Assembly (NCBI GenBank): GCA_027014065.1
Contig: JALWEL010000161.1
Coordinates: forward strand, 1-8,847
Direction of reading: 5' to 3'
DNA length: 8,847 nt
DNA from: DHVE2 group archaeon
GTDB lineage: Archaea; Thermoplasmatota; Thermoplasmata; Thermoplasmatales; Aciduliprofundaceae
Of the stretch, positions 6,108-8,847 are shown piece after piece (the first letter of the stretch is position 1; the number at the start of each line of letters is the position of its first letter). Position numbers and translations under genes: made by a program. A model generated the notes under the pieces. It saw only the letters and a program-made list of their open reading frames with translations. It ran no database searches and had not been told where the DNA came from.

Positions 6108-7487
6108 ATGGAGGAGTCTCCAAAAGTGAAAATTATAACACTTATAGTAGTCGTGAGCTTATTATCTGTTGTTGCGGGATATTACTTTTTTCTTCAATCA
6201 AATTCCAATAGAATAAGGATTTTAGATGACGGATATTTCTTCGGAGCAAAAACCGAAAATCCGAACCAAACGATAACTTACATCTATCTAAGATTATCCG
6301 CACCTGTTCGTGAGGGAGATGTTGTTCATATTTACAAAAATGAAAGCGATTTTCAATATAACTTGGTGACTTGGAAGGTGAATCGCACACAGGATGGCAA
6401 AACCAATATCTCCATACCCCTCGATATGCTTGATAATCTCAGAGGAACCATGGACATGTATATAAAGAGAGGAAATTCCTACCTTTACAGGGGAGAGATC
6501 TCATTTTCTACACATCCCAAACTCGACGTATCGGTCACAAATATCTCCGTTCGACCCGTAAGTGTCAAATACGCGTATATAACCGGTGTGCATCTATTGA
6601 TTAAGTCCCAGAACCCTTTGTATATATGGGGATTAAATTTCACGGTGTTTAATGCAAATATCTTCAAAGAGGATAACAGTGTGATTCACGGAGTAAAGGA
6701 AGTTAATATAAGTGTAAAATCCTCCGGAAAAGCATTACAGCTTGTGCAGAAGGGCACCGTGCCTGTGAAGATTGCGCTTCTATATCCGACTTACCCAGAC
6801 CATATGGCTGAGCTTGAAGAATATAACGTTCGTACATCCTGTATGGTAAACTTCACTTATACCCCTGTTACCGTAACCAATTTCTCGGTACATTATGATT
6901 TTTCGTCCCCCACAATACTTCGCTTCCAGCTCAGCGGGGTTCCTGATTATCCCATCCATATAGTCGTTTATAAAATCAACGGCACAGTTATAGGAAAAGG
7001 ATGGGGGATCGGAATAGATAAAAACAACTCTATTTCCATAGATGTACGCTTGCCCCATGATTACAATTTCAACGGCACATACATTGCAGTTTTAGAAGAC
7101 GATTACGGATTTGTCGAGGATAGCTTTACATTCACCCTCAAATCCGGACCACTACTGTTAATTTCCCACAAAGAAGAGTTTAATGATACGAACGAACCCA
7201 ATAAAGAGGTTTTGAGCTCAATTGTTCTCAAACTGAAAAATATGGGAAACTCCGAATTTCGCATAACAGAGTATGAATACAATATAAGTTTTGTTTCAAA
7301 CGGCACCGTAGCCGCATGGGGTGATTATCCATGGTTCTCCCAAAGCATACCCGTTGGAGAATTTACAAACGTAACTCTTCCATTTCATACGTGTCTCATT
7401 ACAGGAGTCGACTATAAAATTTCCATTAAATTTGAAGGCGGCAATCCTAATGTCAGCTGCATGATTGAATACGAGTTCAAAGCATGA
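6108..7487 (+). CDS. Signal-anchored extracellular protein with two tandem Ig-like domain pairs and many N-glycosylation sequons
   Basis: I do not recognise this family. The 459-residue protein has a short N-terminus with two lysines, then one membrane helix (about 9-29), and the rest is predicted outside the cell. The exterior part is beta-rich, with alternating hydrophobic residues, and has 17 N-X-S/T sequons (for example at 53, 78, 92, 145, 177, 200, 248, 258, 291, 322, 359, 392, 421 and 448), consistent with a glycosylated surface protein. Two halves look alike: a first domain (33-135 and 255-344) and a second, CARDB/Ig-like domain (138-253 and 348-459), whose ends match as SCMVNFTY and SCMIEYEF. 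The only cysteines are 245, 429 and 451. No peptidase, S-layer homology or anchor motif is seen at the C-terminus. The in-frame ATG at 6045 would put 21 unlikely residues before the anchor, so 6108, placed 25 nt from a TATA box, is preferred. A surface binding or structural role is inference. Confidence 0.8.
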   Translation: MEESPKVKIITLIVVVSLLSVVAGYYFFLQSNSNRIRILDDGYFFGAKTENPNQTITYIYLRLSAPVREGDVVHIYKNESDFQYNLVTWKVNRTQDGKTNISIPLDMLDNLRGTMDMYIKRGNSYLYRGEISFSTHPKLDVSVTNISVRPVSVKYAYITGVHLLIKSQNPLYIWGLNFTVFNANIFKEDNSVIHGVKEVNISVKSSGKALQLVQKGTVPVKIALLYPTYPDHMAELEEYNVRTSCMVNFTYTPVTVTNFSVHYDFSSPTILRFQLSGVPDYPIHIVVYKINGTVIGKGWGIGIDKNNSISIDVRLPHDYNFNGTYIAVLEDDYGFVEDSFTFTLKSGPLLLISHKEEFNDTNEPNKEVLSSIVLKLKNMGNSEFRITEYEYNISFVSNGTVAAWGDYPWFSQSIPVGEFTNVTLPFHTCLITGVDYKISIKFEGGNPNVSCMIEYEFKA

Positions 7488-7514
7488 TTTTGATATCCCC
7501 CATCTAAAAACCAC

Positions 7515-7525
7515 AATTTTTATTC
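7515..7525 (+). promoter_or_regulatory. Candidate TATA box of upp
   Basis: CAATTTTTATT lies about 26-28 nt before the in-frame ATG at 7548 and about 60 nt before the preferred start at 7581. RNA would start near 7545 and give a leader of about 35 nt containing the ribosome binding site. A second AT element, AAAATTTATGG (7537-7547), could instead start RNA close to 7567. Confidence 0.4.
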
Positions 7526-7568
7526 ATGAAGGAAGAAAATTTATGGGATGAGGGCATTATCCTGCCAT

Positions 7569-7575
7569 GGAGGTG
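7569..7575 (+). promoter_or_regulatory. Strong Shine-Dalgarno sequence deciding the upp start
   Basis: GGAGGTG is fully complementary to the 3' end of archaeal 16S rRNA and stands five bases before the ATG at 7581. It is the best ribosome binding site in the window and favours 7581 over the upstream in-frame ATG at 7548. Confidence 0.75.
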
Positions 7576-7580
7576 CGCAG

Positions 7581-8237
7581 ATGATTGAAAAAGATGGAGC
7601 GATGACATTCGAAGATTCCCCGTACATTATGGAAATTCTCACCGCTCTGAGAGATGAGCGAACGGACAGCATCAATTTCAGGAGATTTCTCTCATCTTTA
7701 GGTCGATACATGGCCTACGAAATCACCAAAACGATGGATTACGAAAAAATTGATGTGAAGACCCCTCTCGCAAACGCGAAAGGGGTAAAAATAAAAGACA
7801 TGGAAAATGTGGTTTTAATCACAGTTCTCAGAGCTTCGATTCCGTTCATGGAAGGCGTAATAAAAGTTCTGGAAAAGGCGCGGATGGGCGTGGTTTCGGC
7901 ATCTCGTGGCTCGCCTCCGAAATTCGAAATCGAAATGAACTACGTGAGAATCCCGAAAATAAAGAAAGATGACATACTAATAATCGTGGATCCAATGATT
8001 GCCACCGGCTCCACTCTCGTTAAGGTTATTGAAGAATGCGAAAAACGCGGTAAGGCAAAGAGGAGAATAATATTAGGTGTGCTCGCAGCTCCCGAAGGAA
8101 TAAAGAGAATAAAAGAAAAATTTGAGGATGTGGAAATTTACGTGGCGGATGTGGATGAAAAATTAAACGAAAGGGGATACATAATTCCCGGATTGGGCGA
8201 CGCTGGAGATCGCGCTTTCAACACAGAATTTGAATGA
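7581..8237 (+). CDS. upp: Uracil phosphoribosyltransferase
   Basis: This cytosolic enzyme of pyrimidine salvage makes UMP from uracil and PRPP. From the ATG at 7581 it has 218 residues, normal for archaeal UPRTases. It begins in the family manner with MTFEDSPYIMEILTALRD (8-25). Key segments are GRYMAYEITKTM (41-52), VLRASIPFMEG (82-92, the pyrophosphate-binding loop region), the PRPP loop IVDPMIATGST (135-145) and the uracil-binding C-terminus GYIIPGLGDAGDRAFNTE (199-216). The last part reads RAFNT where many homologues have R-x-F-G-T. The upstream ATG at 7548 would add 11 residues with no family match and lies before a strong Shine-Dalgarno sequence, so I chose 7581. The stop is only 2 nt from the 3' end of the convergent tRNA-Met. 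Archaeal UPRTases are often regulated by GTP and CTP; nothing in the DNA shows transcriptional control. Confidence 0.95.
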   Translation: MIEKDGAMTFEDSPYIMEILTALRDERTDSINFRRFLSSLGRYMAYEITKTMDYEKIDVKTPLANAKGVKIKDMENVVLITVLRASIPFMEGVIKVLEKARMGVVSASRGSPPKFEIEMNYVRIPKIKKDDILIIVDPMIATGSTLVKVIEECEKRGKAKRRIILGVLAAPEGIKRIKEKFEDVEIYVADVDEKLNERGYIIPGLGDAGDRAFNTEFE

Positions 8238-8239
8238 TA

Positions 8240-8347
8240 TGCCGGGGCCGGGGTTTGAACCCGGGACCTTCGGATTTCTCAGGCTTGGAGGTGGAGAATG
8301 TTTTATCCCTATGAGTCCGACGCTCCACCAGGCTGAGCCACCCCGGC
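8240..8347 (-). tRNA. Elongator tRNA-Met (anticodon CAU) with 34-nt intron
   Basis: On the minus strand the acceptor GCCGGGG (8347-8341) pairs perfectly with CCCCGGC (8247-8241), with discriminator A at 8240. The D stem is GCTC/GAGC, the anticodon stem TCGGA/TCCGA, and the T arm CCGGG/CCCGG with TTCAAAC. The anticodon CAT is at 8313-8311, and the intron 8309-8276 sits after A37. The spliced length is 74 nt, without CCA. The CAU anticodon could also mean initiator Met or tRNA-Ile2, but the acceptor sequence, the ordinary first base pair G1-C72 and the 37/38 intron are those of archaeal elongator Met. It begins 1 nt after the stop codon of eS1, so it is probably cotranscribed and cut out of that mRNA. 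No T-run terminator is seen before upp. Confidence 0.93.
8276..8309 (-). other. tRNA-Met intron (canonical 37/38, bulge-helix-bulge)
   Basis: The 34-nt intron lies between A37 and A38. The splice sites form a classical bulge-helix-bulge: exon CTCA pairs with intron TGAG as the 4-bp central helix, with 3-nt bulges TAG and AAA. Cleavage after the second bulge base gives TA|G and AA|A. Two further G-C pairs extend the inner helix. This is the substrate form for the archaeal tRNA-splicing endonuclease EndA. I see no C/D-box guide inside it. Confidence 0.9.
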
Positions 8348-8348
8348 T

Positions 8349-8847
8349 TTAAGACGCCTCGGCTTCGGGCACTTCTTCCTCAACGGGAACTTCTTCACTC
8401 TCTGGCTCTTCTTTCACTAACTCCACTATCTTCTCCTCTGGAAAATGTAGAACTTCCGATTTCCTTATTTCGATTCTCCTAACCGGATAAATGGGCTTGA
8501 GAACCTTTGAAAGATCTCGAGTGGCTTCATCTCCCAATATGTACTTCACATACTCGGAAAAAGTCATGGAATTTGCCTTCTCGGTCAAATACTCCTGAAT
8601 CTTCTTCCTTATCTCGCTCTTTATGGATGATTTAATCCTTCTGTCGGGAACGGTGAGGACCTTCACGCGCATCCTATAACCGTCAGAGGTCTGAACATTG
8701 AAAATCGCGTCGATCCTGCTCCTCCTCCTTCTTATCATTCTCCTGATGTAATCGGTGGTCATGTCATGGCCTATGAACCTTGTGTGAGCGTTTGTACCCT
8801 GAACCCTGTTTATTCTGAAATACAATTTAACGTGCATCTTCTTGAAA
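8349..8847 (-). CDS. rps3ae: Small ribosomal subunit protein eS1 (S3Ae), 5' end outside window
   Basis: The frame is open from the right edge to the TAA at 8349-8351. About 165 residues are visible of a protein normally near 200. Diagnostic stretches are the beta strand HVKLYFRINRVQG, the segment TRFIGHDMTTDYIRRMIRRR with the following SRIDAIFNVQTSDGYRMRVK, and the downstream IRKKIQEYLTEKA. eS1 is an archaeal/eukaryotic protein of the 30S platform near the mRNA exit. The Met at 8837 is not the start: the frame continues as F-K-K to the edge, and the expected N-terminal 35-40 residues are missing. The C-terminus is a very acidic tail (EEPESEEVPVEEEVPEAEAS). The stop codon is 1 nt from tRNA-Met on the same strand, so the two are probably one transcript. 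Confidence 0.94.
   Translation of the reverse strand, partial: FKKMHVKLYFRINRVQGTNAHTRFIGHDMTTDYIRRMIRRRRSRIDAIFNVQTSDGYRMRVKVLTVPDRRIKSSIKSEIRKKIQEYLTEKANSMTFSEYVKYILGDEATRDLSKVLKPIYPVRRIEIRKSEVLHFPEEKIVELVKEEPESEEVPVEEEVPEAEAS

Noticed and set aside
7548..7580. N-terminal extension of upp from ATG 7548
   Set aside because: The 11 extra residues do not match the family, and a perfect Shine-Dalgarno sequence at 7569 points to ATG 7581. A leaderless start at 7548 is not fully excluded, given the TATA-like element at 7515.
8240..8347. tRNA-Ile2 (CAU, agmatidine-modified) or initiator tRNA-Met
   Set aside because: The acceptor and D-arm sequence and the canonical 37/38 intron fit archaeal elongator tRNA-Met. 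Initiator tRNA usually starts with an atypical 1-72 pair, and Ile2 usually has a GGGCCCG-type acceptor.
1..8847. CRISPR array, insertion sequence or defence island
   Set aside because: No regularly spaced repeats, transposase, terminal inverted repeats or defence-type domains were seen on either strand.

Overview
This window is a stretch of archaeal chromosome. The evidence is a RadB recombinase paralogue, ribosomal protein eS1 (S3Ae), an archaeal NFACT/RqcH protein, a DUF835 membrane sensor, an elongator tRNA-Met with a bulge-helix-bulge intron at 37/38, tRNAs without encoded CCA, TATA-box promoters and several apparently leaderless starts. RadB and DUF835 point to a euryarchaeote in the broad sense. 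The gene set suits the Thermoplasmatota/DHVE2 (Aciduliprofundum-like) or Thermococcales neighbourhood, but I cannot fix the genus from sequence alone.

Left part (1-1700): the C-terminal half of a Rab/Ras-like small GTPase runs in from the left edge. Its end overlaps the end of a convergent HAD-family phosphatase gene. The HAD gene and radB are divergent, with back-to-back promoters in an 80-bp gap.

Centre (1700-5276): a 521-residue seven-helix membrane protein carries a DUF835 domain and what looks like a second, degenerate DUF835 copy. Its end overlaps by 14 bp the end of a convergent gene for a full-length RqcH/NFACT ribosome quality-control factor.

Middle (5277-5991): a small three-helix membrane protein gene is interrupted by one in-frame TAA. 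The frame stays open for 73 further codons, encoding a Pro/Gln-rich linker and a SHOCT domain, and ends at a TGA followed by a T-rich terminator. This is the oddest object in the window: a nonsense-mutated gene, a sequence error or a readthrough case. tRNA-Val(UAC) follows.

Right part (6000-8847): a signal-anchored, sequon-rich extracellular protein built from two tandem copies of a two-domain unit, then uracil phosphoribosyltransferase (upp). Converging on upp from the right are the eS1 gene and, one nucleotide after its stop codon, the intron-containing tRNA-Met.

The genes are mostly housekeeping (translation, ribosome rescue, recombination, pyrimidine salvage) mixed with surface or sensory membrane proteins. 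They are single units rather than one operon, packed with very short or overlapping 3' ends. I see no mobile element, CRISPR array, integrase or defence cassette. The best candidates for undescribed biology are the interrupted SHOCT gene, the tandem DUF835 sensor and the repeated extracellular protein.
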